Below are positions 26,179-34,753 of a DNA stretch of 64,000 bases, piece after piece. Location: contig NZ_VDTC01000002.1 of assembly GCF_007672725.1 (NCBI RefSeq), positions 372,001 through 436,000 of the forward strand, in the 5' to 3' direction. The translations under genes were made by a program, and so were the position numbers. Within the stretch, counting starts at the first letter, position 1. The number at the start of each line of letters is the position of its first letter. Source of the stretch: Corynebacterium aurimucosum ATCC 700975. Lineage in GTDB: Bacteria; Actinomycetota; Actinomycetes; Mycobacteriales; Mycobacteriaceae. Under the pieces are notes generated by a model. The model searched no databases and had not been told where the DNA came from. It saw only the letters and a list, made by a program, of their open reading frames with translations.

Positions 26179-26573
26179 TCCTTATTCTGCTGCTGGCGCT
26201 GCTCAAAGCGCTCGCGGCGTTCACGTTGCTCTTCCCTCTTGCGCAGGATGCGTTCGCGTTCAATGCGCTCGCGCATGCGCTGCGGATAGCCGGTCTCCTC
26301 GACGTCATAGACATCGCATCGAAGCAGCTTGGCTACCGCATCGATCCCTTTCGGCCCGCCGATACGGCGGCGGATGAAGGCGCCGTTCTCATCAACTACG
26401 ACCACGGACATCTCGTTGACCACGGTTTCCGGCTCAACGAAGGCCTCGATATATGCGCGTCCCTGTGCCCAGGTTTGAAGCTCGCGGGCATCTTCTGCGC
26501 GAATCGTCTCCCCCGGTGCGCGGGGCGGGCGCAGCTGGGACTTAGAGCTGTTGCGGCGGAAGGGGTTGAACAT
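26175..26573 (-). CDS. Conserved actinobacterial hypothetical protein with charged C-terminal helix
   Basis: I do not recognise a functional family for this 132-aa protein. It starts MFNPFRRNSSKSQL, has a compact middle (about residues 25-95, ETIRAEDARELQTWAQGRAY, then a beta-rich stretch and GGPKGIDAVAKLL). It ends in a long Arg/Glu coiled-coil-like helix with QRQQQ near the tip. No signal or membrane segment. It sits between pncA and aceF, overlapping pncA tail-to-tail by 4 bp, and TAGGCT lies 8 nt before the ATG. The N-terminal Phe/Arg-rich patch could be a membrane-surface anchor (inference). Confidence 0.7.
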   Translation of the reverse strand: MFNPFRRNSSKSQLRPPRAPGETIRAEDARELQTWAQGRAYIEAFVEPETVVNEMSVVVVDENGAFIRRRIGGPKGIDAVAKLLRCDVYDVEETGYPQRMRERIERERILRKREEQRERRERFEQRQQQNKD

Positions 26574-26581
26574 GGCTCTTT

Positions 26582-26587
26582 AGCCTA
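26582..26587 (-). promoter_or_regulatory. -10 hexamer of the hypothetical gene at 26175-26573
   Basis: TAGGCT on the minus strand, 8 nt before ATG 26573; no Shine-Dalgarno. Confidence 0.4.
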
Positions 26588-26721
26588 CCGGAGGCATCCT
26601 TCATCCCCTTCGTGCGGAGGATGCCCTAATTCACCCCACCCGTGCGCGCCTTTTATAAACACGCTGTAGAATCGAACACTAGCGTTTCAATAATTCCAAC
26701 TTTCGAGGAGTCTTAATACTT

Positions 26722-28776
26722 ATGGCACACTCTGTTGTGATGCCCGAACTGGGCGAATCTGTAACCGAAGGCACGATTACCCAGTGGCTGAAGTCCGTCG
26801 GCGACACCGTTGAGGTCGACGAGCCTTTGCTCGAGGTCTCCACCGACAAGGTCGACACCGAAATCCCATCCCCGGTCGCCGGCACCATCCTCGAAATCAA
26901 GGCAGAGGAAGATGACACCGTAGACGTGGGCGAGGTCATCGCCATCATCGGTGACGAGGGCGAGTCCGCACCGGCTGCTGAGGAGTCGGAGGATTCCTCC
27001 GAGAAGGCCGAGGAGACTCCGGACAAGCCTGCTGAAGACGCTGAGTCCGAGGCCCCTGCTGCTTCTGGTGATGCCACCGACGTTGAGATGCCGGAACTCG
27101 GTGAGTCCGTCACCGAGGGCACCATCACCCAGTGGCTGAAGTCCGTCGGCGACACCGTCGAGGTCGACGAACCACTCCTCGAGGTCTCCACCGACAAGGT
27201 CGACACCGAAATCCCGTCCCCGGTCGCCGGCACCCTCGTTGAAATCCTCGCCGAGGAAGACGACACCGTCGACGTCGGCGCCGTCATCGCCCGCATCGGC
27301 GACGGCTCCGCCGCCGCTTCCGAGAAGCCTGCCGCCAAGGAAGAAAAGGCCGAGAAGAAGGAAGAGCCGAAGGCAGAGGAAAAGGCCGAGGAGAAGTCCG
27401 AGGCTCCAGCTGCTTCTGGTGACGCCACCGACGTAGAGATGCCGGAACTCGGTGAGTCCGTCACCGAGGGCACCATCACCCAGTGGCTGAAGTCCGTCGG
27501 CGACACCGTCGAGGTCGACGAACCACTCCTCGAGGTCTCCACCGACAAGGTCGACACCGAAATCCCGTCCCCAGTCGCCGGCACCCTCGTTGAAATCCTC
27601 GCCGAGGAAGACGACACCGTCGACGTCGGCGCCGTCATCGCCCGCATCGGCGACGGCTCCGCCGCCCCGGCCAAGGAAGAAAAGGCCGAGAAGAAGGAAG
27701 AGCCGAAGGCAGAGGAAAAGGCCGACAAGAAGGCCGAGGAGAAGTCCGAGGCCAAGGCTGAGAAGAAGGACGAGAAGCCGGCCGCGTCCGCTGAGCCGAA
27801 GGCTTCCGAGACCTCTACGAAGGTCAATAACGGTGACAACGTCCCGTACGTCACTCCGCTGGTACGCAAGCTGGCTGAGAAGCACGGCGTGGATCTCTCC
27901 ACCGTCTCTGGCACCGGTGTTGGCGGCCGCATCCGCAAGCAGGACGTGCTGGCCGCTGCTGGCGAGGGTGAGGCACCGGCTTCCTCCGCTAAGGCAGCTT
28001 CCAGCAGCCCGCGTGCTCGCTGGTCCACCAAGTCCGTGGATCCGGAGAAGCAGGAGCTCATCGGCACCACCCAGAAGGTCAACCGTATCCGCGAGATCAC
28101 GGCGTCCAAGATGGTTGAGGCCCTCCAGATCTCCGCTCAGCTGACCCACGTCCAGGAAGTCGATATGACCGCCATCTGGGATATGCGCAAGCAGTCCAAG
28201 CAGGCGTTCATTGACAAGTACGAGGCCAACCTCTCCTTCCTGCCGTTCATCGTGAAGGCAACCGTTGAGGCGCTGGTGTCCCACCCGAACGTCAACGCGT
28301 CCTACAACCCGGAGACCAAGGAGATGACCTACCACGCTGACGTCAACGTGGCCATCGCCGTAGATACCCCGAAGGGCCTGCTCACCCCGGTCATCCACAA
28401 GGCTCAGGAGCTGACGCTTCCGGAGATCGCTCAGAAGATCGCCGAGCTGGCTGACAAGGCACGCAACAACAAGCTCAAGCCGAACGATTTGACCGGTGCA
28501 ACCTTCACCGTGACCAACATTGGCTCCGAGGGCGCCCTGCTGGATACCCCGATTCTGGTTCCGCCGCAGGCCGGCATCCTGGGCACCGCCGCTATTACCA
28601 AGCGCGCGGTTGTCGTCACCGAGGACGGCCAGGACGCCATCGCTATCCGCCAGATGTGCTACCTGCCGTTCACCTACGACCACCAGGTGGTCGACGGTGC
28701 CGACGCTGGTCGCTTCATCACGACCATCAAGGACCGCCTCGAAACTGCAGATTTCGAAGCCGACCTTGACCTCTAA
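26722..28776 (+). CDS. aceF: Dihydrolipoamide acyltransferase (E2) with three lipoyl domains
   Basis: This 684-aa E2 core is predicted for the mixed pyruvate/2-oxoglutarate dehydrogenase complex of corynebacteria. Three lipoyl domains begin with the MPELGESVTEGTITQWL motif; lipoylated lysines in TDKVDTEIPSP are at about residues 43, 159 and 276. Ala/Glu/Lys-rich linkers separate them. A peripheral subunit-binding domain follows (VTPLVRKLAEKHGVDL, about residue 375). The acyltransferase domain has the active site YDHQVVDGADAGRF (about residue 653), with Gln where DHR is usual. ATG with GAGGAG 11 nt upstream. Domains 2 and 3 are almost identical in DNA. aceE lies at the end of this window. Confidence 0.94.
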   Translation: MAHSVVMPELGESVTEGTITQWLKSVGDTVEVDEPLLEVSTDKVDTEIPSPVAGTILEIKAEEDDTVDVGEVIAIIGDEGESAPAAEESEDSSEKAEETPDKPAEDAESEAPAASGDATDVEMPELGESVTEGTITQWLKSVGDTVEVDEPLLEVSTDKVDTEIPSPVAGTLVEILAEEDDTVDVGAVIARIGDGSAAASEKPAAKEEKAEKKEEPKAEEKAEEKSEAPAASGDATDVEMPELGESVTEGTITQWLKSVGDTVEVDEPLLEVSTDKVDTEIPSPVAGTLVEILAEEDDTVDVGAVIARIGDGSAAPAKEEKAEKKEEPKAEEKADKKAEEKSEAKAEKKDEKPAASAEPKASETSTKVNNGDNVPYVTPLVRKLAEKHGVDLSTVSGTGVGGRIRKQDVLAAAGEGEAPASSAKAASSSPRARWSTKSVDPEKQELIGTTQKVNRIREITASKMVEALQISAQLTHVQEVDMTAIWDMRKQSKQAFIDKYEANLSFLPFIVKATVEALVSHPNVNASYNPETKEMTYHADVNVAIAVDTPKGLLTPVIHKAQELTLPEIAQKIAELADKARNNKLKPNDLTGATFTVTNIGSEGALLDTPILVPPQAGILGTAAITKRAVVVTEDGQDAIAIRQMCYLPFTYDHQVVDGADAGRFITTIKDRLETADFEADLDL
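27061..27315 (+). repeat. Lipoyl-domain DNA repeat, copy A (within aceF)
   Basis: About 255 bp nearly identical to 27412-27666 at an offset of 351 bp (117 codons). I find only three base differences over the aligned part. The downstream linkers are also nearly identical, shifted by 338 bp. Confidence 0.85.
27412..27666 (+). repeat. Lipoyl-domain DNA repeat, copy B (within aceF)
   Basis: Partner of 27061-27315. The first lipoyl cassette (from 26722) encodes a similar protein but uses visibly different codons, so only copies A and B have been homogenised or recently duplicated. Confidence 0.85.
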
Positions 28777-28805
28777 GGCTTCGAAGCCCTCTAAGCCCTA
28801 GGCTT

Positions 28806-28832
28806 GCTCCCCCGCCACTGCGGCGGGGGAGC
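28806..28832 (+). terminator. Terminator of aceF
   Basis: GCTCCCCCGCC (28806-28816) and GGCGGGGGAGC (28822-28832) form an 11-bp stem with a 5-nt loop, 30 nt past the stop. CGTCGTTTTCG follows. Confidence 0.75.
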
Positions 28833-28912
28833 CTCGTCGTTTTCGCCCTGCTTTCCTCCATCCCACAAACACAGCTCGGTGACATCGCTCAGAGGAACCG
28901 CTACCCCTCCAA

Positions 28913-28965
28913 AACTGACGAAGTTTCCTTCAGATCCTCAGAGATCGGCGCCAACTTTGTCAGTT
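28913..28965. repeat. Inverted repeat AACTGACGAAGTT / AACTTTGTCAGTT
   Basis: Arms 28913-28925 and 28953-28965 match at 12 of 13 positions around a 27-nt centre. It lies in the aceF-MFS spacer, about 60 bp upstream of the MFS -10 box. Nature unknown: operator pair, small mobile remnant or RNA hairpin. Confidence 0.6.
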
Positions 28966-29023
28966 AGGCGCGTTTTCTTTATCCGTCTTGTCACCAAGAC
29001 CCGACACCTGTGACTCAGCACAC

Positions 29024-29029
29024 TAGACT
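29024..29029 (+). promoter_or_regulatory. -10 hexamer of the MFS gene (leaderless)
   Basis: TAGACT, a full TAnAnT match, ends 7 nt before ATG 29037 and selects this start over the in-frame GTG at 29010, which lies upstream of the -10. Confidence 0.6.
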
Positions 29030-29036
29030 GAGCCGC

Positions 29037-30191
29037 ATGGTTTCTCAGAAGTGGTTTCGCGTCGTACTCGGTATGTTTCTCGTCGCCTGCGGCGCTAATC
29101 TCTTCGCCCCCATGGTCGTGGTCTACCAAACCACCACCTCCCTCGGGGTTCTGCAGACAACCTTCCTCTTTGGTATCTATGCCCTCGGCATCATGGTCGC
29201 TCTATTCATCGGTGGTCCGCTTTCGGATTCGCTAGGGCGCCGCGCCATCATGCGCCCAGCTGTCCTCACCACCACCGCCGGTTCCCTCGTTTTCCTCACA
29301 GGCGCAGGCGGCGCCTTCCTCCCCTTGTTGATCGGCCGCCTGTGCGCCGGTGCCGCCGTGGGCCTCGCCATGTCTTCCGGCGCGGCCTGGATCAAGGAGC
29401 TCAGCACACATCTGAGCGTTGGAGCCAAGCGTTCCTCCATAGCCCTGTCCGCCGGTTTCGCATCGGCGCCCGGCGTGGCTGGTATCGCCGCCGAGTTCCT
29501 CCCCTGGCCCACCGTTGTGCCTTATCTTTTGCACATCGGACTAGCACTCATCGTGGTCCCACTCGTGTGGACGGTGCCGGAACAGCGATCTGCACAGTCA
29601 GCTTCGAGGCGCCGTTCATTTGTCCCGACCAGCCTGATTACTCCCCACTACTTACCGGTAGTGGCCTACGCACCATGGGTCTTCGGCTCCGCCACCACCG
29701 CCTTCGTATTCCTGCCCGCGCAGCTCAGCGAGCACCTACGCCACCCAGTTCTTGTCGCCGGCCTGTGCGCGCTTCTCACCATGGGCAGCGGCGTGGTTAT
29801 CCAGCAACTGGCTGGCCGCATCCGCGTGACCTCGTTCCACGGCATGGCGCTGGCCGCAGTAGGAATGGCACTGTGCCTCGCCGTCCTCGCTGCGGCTCAT
29901 CATGGTTGGGCAGTTTTTCTCCTGCCTATCGCGGCCATCATCATGGGCAGCTCCTATGGAATCGGCATGCTCAGCGGACTCGCGGAGACCCAAGCCATCG
30001 CCGACGCAGAGGAGCTCGGCGCAGCGACGGGGGTGTTTTATTCACTGACCTATCTGGGTTTCTTTGCGCCTTTCATCCTGTCACTTTTGGGCCCTGCCGT
30101 TGGCTATTCCACGGCCTTCGTCATCGGCCTCACCGTCGCGGTAGCGACCGCCGTAGCGCTGCGCCTCCATGTCAGGGGTAACCGGGGCTAA
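29037..30191 (+). CDS. Major facilitator superfamily transporter (drug-efflux type)
   Basis: This 384-aa protein has 12 predicted membrane helices. The loop between helices 2 and 3 carries GGPLSDSLGRRAIM (MFS motif A, about residue 60), and GRLCAGAAVGLAMSSGAAW in helix 4 recalls motif B of efflux members. The substrate cannot be told. It stands alone between aceF and gcvP, with its own leaderless promoter and an unusual upstream inverted repeat that could bind a regulator. The gcvP promoter overlaps or follows its stop codon directly. Confidence 0.85.
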   Translation: MVSQKWFRVVLGMFLVACGANLFAPMVVVYQTTTSLGVLQTTFLFGIYALGIMVALFIGGPLSDSLGRRAIMRPAVLTTTAGSLVFLTGAGGAFLPLLIGRLCAGAAVGLAMSSGAAWIKELSTHLSVGAKRSSIALSAGFASAPGVAGIAAEFLPWPTVVPYLLHIGLALIVVPLVWTVPEQRSAQSASRRRSFVPTSLITPHYLPVVAYAPWVFGSATTAFVFLPAQLSEHLRHPVLVAGLCALLTMGSGVVIQQLAGRIRVTSFHGMALAAVGMALCLAVLAAAHHGWAVFLLPIAAIIMGSSYGIGMLSGLAETQAIADAEELGAATGVFYSLTYLGFFAPFILSLLGPAVGYSTAFVIGLTVAVATAVALRLHVRGNRG

Positions 30192-30208
30192 TGTCATGGC
30201 CTACGCCT

Positions 30209-30214
30209 TATACT
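30209..30214 (+). promoter_or_regulatory. -10 of the gcvPTH operon
   Basis: TATACT, 18 nt after the MFS stop, predicts a start near 30222 and a leader of about 43 nt with AAGGAG before ATG 30265. The leader is too short for a glycine riboswitch. Confidence 0.55.
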
Positions 30215-30264
30215 TGGGGGCAGTTTAGGTCACACAAACTAACGCCACAAAGGAGATAAAACAC

Positions 30265-33132
30265 ATGGATTTCATCTCTCGCCACCTCGGGCCTGATGCG
30301 GCCGAGCGTGAGACGATGCTCAAGGCAGTGGGCTATGATAGCGTGGAGGCACTCGTCGATGCCGCCCTGCCCACCTCCATCCGCGCCACCGAGGCGCTGA
30401 ACCTCCCGGAGGCTTTGAGCGAAGATGACGCGCAGGCGAAGCTGCGCGAGTACGCCTCCCAGAACGTCGTGCTGAAGTCCTTCTACGGCCAGGGTTATTC
30501 CGATACCCTCACCCCGGCGGTCATCCGCCGTGGGCTGCTGGAGGATGCCGGCTGGTACACCGCATACACTCCCTACCAGCCGGAAATTTCCCAGGGCCGC
30601 CTCGAGGCGCTGCTGAATTTCCAGACCATGATTGAGTCCCTGACCGGTCTTCCCATCGCGAACGCCTCGCTTCTCGACGAAGCCTCCGCCACCGCCGAAG
30701 CCGTCGGCCTCATGGCCCGCGCGGTGAAGAAGGGCCGCCGCGTGCTGCTCGATTCGCGCCTGCACCCGCAGGTTCTGGCCGTGGCCGCTGAGCGTGCCCG
30801 CGCCATCGAGCTGGAGGTCGAGATTGCTGATGTCCGCGATGGCATCGTCGGCGAAGACCTCGTTGGCGCAGTTCTGGCCTACACCGGAACCGAGGGCGAT
30901 ATCGTCGACCCCCGCGCTGCCATCGAGGAGCTGCACACCCGCGGCGCTCTTGCCGCCGTCGTGGCTGACCCCCTGTCGCTGCTTCTCTTGGAAGCCCCCG
31001 GTGAGATGGGCGCGGACGTGGTCCTCGGTTCCTCGCAGCGCTTCGGCGTGCCGCTCTTCTTCGGCGGCCCGCACGCGGCCTTCATGTCTGTTACGGACAA
31101 GCTCAAGCGCCAGCTGCCCGGCCGCATCGTGGGCGTATCGAAGGACGCCGCCGGCCGCCCCGCCTACCGCCTCGCATTGCAGACTCGTGAGCAGCACATC
31201 CGCCGCGAGCGCGCGACCTCCAACATCTGCACCGCCCAAGCACTTCTGGCCAACGTGGCCTCCATGTACGCGGTGTACCACGGGCCTGAGGGCCTCAAGG
31301 CCATCGCGCAACGCGTCCACGACCGCGCTTCTGCTTTCGCTGCGGCCGTCACCGACGCGGGCAAGGAGATTGTCTCCCGCGACTTCTTCGACACCGTGAC
31401 CGTCACCGGCGTGGATGCCGCGGCCATCAAGACCCAGCTGCAGGAGCAGGGCTACCTGGTGCGCACCATCGGCTCGGACAAGGTCTCGGTCTCCTTCGGT
31501 GAGTCCGCCACCAACGAGGATGTCAACATCCTCGCCGCCGTCTTCGGCGCCGAGTCCTCCGCTAACTCCGAGCCAGCCGCGTCTGGCTCCTTCGAGATTC
31601 CGTCCTCCGTCCAGCGCGCCGAGGCCCCGCTGCAGCACGAGATCTTCAACTCCATCCACTCCGAGACCCAGATGCTGCGCTACCTGCGCACCTTGGCGGA
31701 TAAGGACCTGGCCCTGGACCGCACGATGATCCCTCTGGGCTCGTGCACGATGAAGCTCAACCCCACCGCCGCGATGGAGCCCATCTCCTGGCCGGAATTC
31801 GCCGGCATCCACCCGTATGCCCCGGAGGAGACCACCGCGGGCTGGCGCGCGCTGATCGACGAACTCGAGTCCTGGCTCGCCGAGATTACCGGCTACGCCC
31901 AGGTCTCCATCCAGCCCAACGCCGGCTCCCAGGGCGAGCTGGCCGGCCTTCTGGCCATTCGCCACTACCACGTGGCCAACGGCGATCACGGCCGCGATGT
32001 CATCCTCATCCCGGCCTCCGCGCACGGCACCAATGCGGCCTCAGCCACCTTGGCCAACCTGCGCGTCGTCGTGGTCAAGACCGCCGACGATGGCTCGATT
32101 GACCTCGCCGACCTCGACGCCAAGATTGAGCAGCATGGCGAGCACATCGCCGGCATCATGATTACCTACCCCTCCACCCACGGCGTCTTCGACCCCGAGG
32201 TGCGCGAGGTCTGCGACAAGGTCCACGCGGCCGGCGGCCAGGTCTACATCGACGGCGCCAACATGAACGCGCTCGCCGGTTGGGCCCGTCCGGGTGCCTT
32301 CGGCGGCGATGTGTCCCACCTGAACCTGCACAAGACCTTCACCATCCCGCACGGCGGCGGTGGCCCGGGTGTGGGCCCGGTGGGCGTCGCCAAGCACTTA
32401 GTGCCCTTCCTGCCGTCGGATGCCAATGACCCCGAGCTGGATCCCTCGCAACCGACTGCGGAGACCACCGGTGTACCGTCCACCGCATCGCGCTACGGTT
32501 CCGCCGGCGTGCTGCCAATTTCCTGGTCCTACCTGGCCATGATTGGTGCCCAAGGACTCACGGAGGCCACGAGCCACGCCATCCTCGGCGCGAACTACCT
32601 GGCGCAGAGCCTGAAGGATTCCTTCCCTGTGCTCTACACGGGCAATGCCGGCCTGGTGGCTCACGAGTGCATCTTTGACCTGCGCGAGCTGACCGATGCC
32701 TCCGGCGTCACCGCCGCCGACGTGGCCAAGCGCCTCGTGGACTATGGCTTCCACGCGCCGACCCTGTCCTTCCCAGTGGCCGGCACCCTCATGGTGGAGC
32801 CCACCGAGTCTGAAGACCTGGGTGAGCTGGACCGCTTCATCGAGGCCATGCGCTCCATCCGCGCCGAAATCCAGGAGATCATCGACGGCCAGGTGGCCTA
32901 CGAGGACTCCGTCATCCACCATGCTCCGTTCACCGCCGAATCCGTCGCGGCCGACGAGTGGGACTTCACCTTCACCCGCCAGCAGGCCGCCTACCCGGTG
33001 ACCTCGCTGCGCGCCAACAAGTACTTCCCGCCGGTGCGCCGCATCGACGAGGCTTATGGTGACCGCAACCTGGTGTGCACCTGCCCGCCGCCAGAGGCTT
33101 TTGACTACTCCGACGACAACCAGGAGGTTTAA
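30265..33132 (+). CDS. gcvP: Glycine dehydrogenase (decarboxylating), P protein
   Basis: This 955-aa homodimeric-type P protein decarboxylates glycine and passes the aminomethyl group to the lipoyl arm of GcvH. It starts MDFISRHLGPDAAERETMLK, the typical family start (FxxRHxGP), and the two halves are homologous. The PLP Lys is in LNLHKTFTIPHGGGGPGVGP (about residue 690). The C-terminus ends with a Tyr-rich RRIDEAYGDRNLVCTCPP motif. AAGGAG 9 nt before ATG. First gene of gcvP-gcvT-gcvH; the gcvT start is 3 nt after the stop. Confidence 0.96.
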   Translation: MDFISRHLGPDAAERETMLKAVGYDSVEALVDAALPTSIRATEALNLPEALSEDDAQAKLREYASQNVVLKSFYGQGYSDTLTPAVIRRGLLEDAGWYTAYTPYQPEISQGRLEALLNFQTMIESLTGLPIANASLLDEASATAEAVGLMARAVKKGRRVLLDSRLHPQVLAVAAERARAIELEVEIADVRDGIVGEDLVGAVLAYTGTEGDIVDPRAAIEELHTRGALAAVVADPLSLLLLEAPGEMGADVVLGSSQRFGVPLFFGGPHAAFMSVTDKLKRQLPGRIVGVSKDAAGRPAYRLALQTREQHIRRERATSNICTAQALLANVASMYAVYHGPEGLKAIAQRVHDRASAFAAAVTDAGKEIVSRDFFDTVTVTGVDAAAIKTQLQEQGYLVRTIGSDKVSVSFGESATNEDVNILAAVFGAESSANSEPAASGSFEIPSSVQRAEAPLQHEIFNSIHSETQMLRYLRTLADKDLALDRTMIPLGSCTMKLNPTAAMEPISWPEFAGIHPYAPEETTAGWRALIDELESWLAEITGYAQVSIQPNAGSQGELAGLLAIRHYHVANGDHGRDVILIPASAHGTNAASATLANLRVVVVKTADDGSIDLADLDAKIEQHGEHIAGIMITYPSTHGVFDPEVREVCDKVHAAGGQVYIDGANMNALAGWARPGAFGGDVSHLNLHKTFTIPHGGGGPGVGPVGVAKHLVPFLPSDANDPELDPSQPTAETTGVPSTASRYGSAGVLPISWSYLAMIGAQGLTEATSHAILGANYLAQSLKDSFPVLYTGNAGLVAHECIFDLRELTDASGVTAADVAKRLVDYGFHAPTLSFPVAGTLMVEPTESEDLGELDRFIEAMRSIRAEIQEIIDGQVAYEDSVIHHAPFTAESVAADEWDFTFTRQQAAYPVTSLRANKYFPPVRRIDEAYGDRNLVCTCPPPEAFDYSDDNQEV

Positions 33133-33135
33133 TCA

Positions 33136-34248
33136 ATGACTGACTACCTGCACTCCCCGCTGCACGCTGAGCACGAGAAGCTCGGCGCCACTTTCACGCC
33201 CTTCGGGCCGTGGGAGATGCCGCTGAAATATGACAACGAGCTTGAGGAGCACCGCGCGGTGCGCGGAGCCGCCGGCCTCTTCGACCTGTCCCACATGGGT
33301 GAAATCTGGGTCAACGGCCCGGACGCCGCCGAGTTCCTGTCCTACTGCTTCATCTCCAACCTGGTTCCCCTCAAGGTGGGCAAGGCAAAGTACTCCATGA
33401 TCTGCGCCGAGGATGGCGGCATCATGGATGACCTCATCACCTACCGCTTGGAGGAGACCAAGTTCCTCGTCGTGCCGAATGCTGGCAACGCCGATACCGT
33501 GTGGGAGGCTCTCAACGAGCGCGCCGAGGGCTTCGACGTGGACCTGAAGAACGAGTCCCGCGATGTGGCCATGATTGCTGTCCAGGGCCCGAAGGCGCTG
33601 GAGATTCTCGTCCCGCTGGTGGAGGACACCAAGCAGCAGGCCGTGATGGACCTGCCCTACTACGCCGCAATGACCGGCAAGGTGGCGCGCAAGTACGCTT
33701 TCATCTGCCGTACCGGCTACACCGGCGAGGACGGCTTCGAGCTCATCGTCTACAACTCCGATGCCCCGGAGCTGTGGGAAGAGCTGCTCAAGGCCGGCGA
33801 AGAATACGGTATTAAGCCTTGCGGCCTGGCTGCGCGCGACTCGCTGCGCTTGGAGGCAGGCATGCCGCTCTACGGCAACGAGCTCACCCGCGACATCACT
33901 CCGGTCGAGGCCGGTATGTCCCGCGCCTTTGCCAAGAAGGAGCAGGACTTCGTGGGCGCAAAGGTGCTGCGCCAGCGCGCCGAAGAAGGCCCGCAGGCCG
34001 TTATTACCGGCCTGGTTTCCTCGCAGCGCCGCGCCGCCCGCGCCGGAGCGGAGGTCTTCGTTGGTGAGAACAAGGTGGGCACGGTAACCTCCGGCCAGCC
34101 CTCCCCCACCCTGGGCCACCCTGTCGCGCTCGCGCTCATCGATACCGCCGCAGGCTTGGAGGCTGGCGACGCCGTGGAGATCGACATCCGCGGCAAGCGC
34201 TACCCCTTCGAAGTGTCCGCGCTGCCCTTCTACAAGCGCGAGAAGTAA
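33136..34248 (+). CDS. gcvT: Aminomethyltransferase, T protein of the glycine cleavage system
   Basis: This 370-aa folate-dependent enzyme releases ammonia and forms methylene-tetrahydrofolate from the aminomethyl-lipoyl arm of GcvH. Motifs include GPWEMPLKY, LFDLSHMGEIWV (the catalytic Asp lies later in the family), RTGYTGEDGFEL and GLAARDSLRLEAGMPLYG. The length is typical. ATG with CAGGAGG 8 nt upstream, inside the last gcvP codons, so translation is coupled. A 42-nt gap separates it from gcvH. Confidence 0.95.
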   Translation: MTDYLHSPLHAEHEKLGATFTPFGPWEMPLKYDNELEEHRAVRGAAGLFDLSHMGEIWVNGPDAAEFLSYCFISNLVPLKVGKAKYSMICAEDGGIMDDLITYRLEETKFLVVPNAGNADTVWEALNERAEGFDVDLKNESRDVAMIAVQGPKALEILVPLVEDTKQQAVMDLPYYAAMTGKVARKYAFICRTGYTGEDGFELIVYNSDAPELWEELLKAGEEYGIKPCGLAARDSLRLEAGMPLYGNELTRDITPVEAGMSRAFAKKEQDFVGAKVLRQRAEEGPQAVITGLVSSQRRAARAGAEVFVGENKVGTVTSGQPSPTLGHPVALALIDTAAGLEAGDAVEIDIRGKRYPFEVSALPFYKREK

Positions 34249-34290
34249 ACTCCACTACTGAATCCATCTACCGAAAGGACATCCCTTCTC

Positions 34291-34683
34291 ATGGCTAATC
34301 TTCCTTCCGATTTTTCTTACTCCGAGGACCACGAGTGGATTAACGCAGCTGCTAATTCCGTCGTCGGTTCCACCGTCCGCGTCGGCATCACCTCCGTGGC
34401 CACCGACCGCCTGGGGGAGGTCGTCTTCGCCGAGCTGCCGGCCGTGGGCGATACCGTCGAGCACGGCGAGACCTGTGGCGAGGTGGAGTCCACCAAGTCC
34501 GTGTCTGACCTCTACTCCCCGGTCACCGGTACCGTGACCGCCGTCAACGAGGGTGTGCACGATGACTACGCCGTCATCAACAACGATCCCTTCGGTGAGG
34601 GCTGGCTCTTCGAGGTCGAGGTCACCGAAGCCGGCGAGCTGATGACCGCTGAGGAGTACGCCTCCGCCAACGGCGTGGCCTAA
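34291..34683 (+). CDS. gcvH: Lipoyl carrier H protein of the glycine cleavage system
   Basis: This 130-aa single lipoyl-domain protein starts [18 protein letters not shown]. The lipoylated Lys is at about residue 69 in [19 protein letters not shown]. It shuttles the aminomethyl group between GcvP, GcvT and Lpd (Lpd is not in the window). AAAGGA is 11 nt before the ATG. A terminator hairpin follows, then lipB and lipA, which make its cofactor. Confidence 0.96.
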   Translation: MANLPSDFSYSEDHEWINAAANSVVGSTVRVGITSVATDRLGEVVFAELPAVGDTVEHGETCGEVESTKSVSDLYSPVTGTVTAVNEGVHDDYAVINNDPFGEGWLFEVEVTEAGELMTAEEYASANGVA

Positions 34684-34704
34684 ATCTGCGCCTGAACAGC
34701 ACGC

Positions 34705-34727
34705 ATTCAGCCCTTGTCTGGCTGAAT
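34705..34727 (+). terminator. Terminator of gcvPTH
   Basis: ATTCAGCC (34705-34712), 7-nt loop, GGCTGAAT (34720-34727), followed by CTTCG; 22 nt past the gcvH stop. Confidence 0.6.
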
Positions 34728-34739
34728 CTTCGCGGGGAC

Positions 34740-34745
34740 TAGCAT
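34740..34745 (+). promoter_or_regulatory. -10 hexamer of lipB (leaderless)
   Basis: TAGCAT ends 8 nt before ATG 34754, directly after the gcvH terminator. Confidence 0.4.
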
Positions 34746-34753
34746 GGGTATCC

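Noticed and set aside
26713-28683. Very long open frames antisense to aceF (about 650 and 476 codons)
   Set aside because: They mirror the repeated, GC-biased lipoyl and linker codons of aceF, translate to low-complexity Gly/Leu/Val or Ser-rich text and lack start signals.
30192-30264. Glycine riboswitch upstream of gcvP
   Set aside because: From the TATACT promoter the leader is only about 43 nt, too short for the aptamer, and no glycine-aptamer core is seen.
30208-32025. 605-codon open frame antisense to gcvP
   Set aside because: Shadow of strong GC3 bias in a clearly identified gene; no domain, no ribosome site.
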